Of a stretch of 64,000 bases of DNA, positions 63,168 through 64,000 are shown piece after piece. A model generated the notes under the pieces. It did no database searches. It saw only the letters and a program-made list of their open reading frames with translations, and was not told the DNA's origin. The first letter of the stretch is position 1. The number at the start of each line of letters is the position of its first letter. The translations under genes were made by a program, and so were the position numbers. Origin of the DNA: Bos javanicus (lineage: Eukaryota; Chordata; Mammalia; Artiodactyla; Bovidae); the NCBI RefSeq assembly GCF_032452875.1, contig NW_026893681.1:550713-614712 (forward strand). Reading direction: 5' to 3'.

Positions 63168-63976
63168 GGTGGCGACCGAACAGGGACCTCAGGAGGCAAT
63201 ACTCAAAGAGCTGAGCAGACACGAACCACGCAATCAGCAGGCAATAAGCATGGAGCTCAGCAGTGACGAATCATGCTGCTCAACTGGCAATAATCAAGCA
63301 CGTGACCAGGCAGGAATCACGCAGCTCAGCTGGCAATTGTCAAGCAGATGAGCCGACAGGAATCACGCAGCTCAGATGGCAATTGTCATGCAGATGAGCC
63401 GGCAGGAATCACGCAGCTCAGCAGGCCCTGATCACGTGACTCTGCAGGCACTGATCACGTGGCTGATCAAGTCCAGATCACGTGACTGAGCATGCACTGA
63501 TCACGTGGCTATCATGCACTGATGACGTGACTGCGCATGCACTGATGACGTGGCTGATCAGGCACTGATCACATGGCTCATCATGCACTGATCACGTGTT
63601 TATCAGGCAATGATCAGTGACTGACAGGCGCTGATCATGGGACTGTGCACGCACTGATCACGTGGCTATCATGCACTGATCACGTGACTGCGCATGCACT
63701 GATGACGTGGCTGTTCGGGCACTGATCACGTGTTTATCAGGCAGTGATCAGTGACTGACAGGCGCTGATCAGGGGACTGTGCACGCACTGATCAGGTGGC
63801 TGATCAGGAACTGACCACCTGACTGCGCATGCAGTGATCACGTGGCTGGTCGTTCACTGATCACGTGTTTATCATACGGTGATCACGTGACTGAGAGGCG
63901 CTGATCACGTGACTGTGCCGTCAGTGATCACGTGGCTGAGCAGGCACTGATATCGTGACTGAGCATGCACTGATCA
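63168..63976 (+). repeat. interval 38 (809 bp)
   Basis: Full layout. Differs little from interval 36. Confidence 0.86.
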
Positions 63977-64000
63977 TGTGCCGGGAGCCCGGAGGCATTC
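63977..64000 (+). mobile_element. LTR copy 39, cut by window end
   Basis: Only the first 24 bases are present. GGGAGCCCGGAGGC differs from GGGAGCCGGGGAGGC of all other copies by an indel-type change, perhaps a sequence-end artefact. It shows that the array continues past the window. Confidence 0.75.

Overview
The window holds no protein-coding gene that I can support. It is 64 kb of tandemly repeated, heterochromatin-type vertebrate DNA. I infer a ruminant, most likely a bovid. The reasons are a 22/23-bp satellite built on GATCACGTG and TGATCATGCA, which resembles from memory the 23-bp-based bovine density satellites (1.706/1.720b type), and a retroviral LTR ending in TGGTCCCCGGCA followed by a lysine-tRNA-type primer-binding site, as in class II (ERVK/betaretrovirus-like) elements. 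I ran no database search. All alignments were done by eye, so repeat boundaries may be off by a few bases.

Region 1 (1 to about 10,920) is a nearly pure 22/23-bp satellite. It is interrupted by six roughly 235-bp blocks (117, 3374, 4171, 7890, 8642, 10255) of a diverged 46-bp (2 x 23) relative, called here the leader block. These blocks lie in a higher-order repeat of about 4.5 kb, and the right end carries a 1.6-kb duplication.

Region 2 (about 10,920 to 64,000) is a head-to-tail macrosatellite with 38 complete units and the start of a 39th. Each unit is a 598-604-bp LTR, an 18-base primer-binding site, a leader block of 46-bp monomers, and a modified 23-bp spacer. There are no retroviral genes, no second LTR and no polypurine tract. 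The LTR-to-LTR distance is quantised: most intervals are 606, 763, 809 or 942 bp, explained by gain or loss of a 46-bp leader monomer, a 134-bp spacer module and a 23-bp monomer. Shared LTR variants reveal higher-order repeats with offsets near 9.85, 7.07 and 4.26 kb. Copies become more uniform to the right, so the window probably spans an array edge (left) running into a homogenised core (right).

The six leader blocks of region 1 look like the unoccupied form of the same site. The LTR plus primer-binding site sits exactly where region 1 reads straight from satellite into leader block, with a few bases of microhomology. The simplest story is that a 5' LTR fragment was captured in the satellite once and then amplified with it. 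Every LTR points the same way and keeps a TATA box, so the array is a potential ladder of promoters reading rightward into satellite. The satellite itself carries a CACGTG E-box in almost every monomer. Whether any of this is active cannot be read from the sequence.
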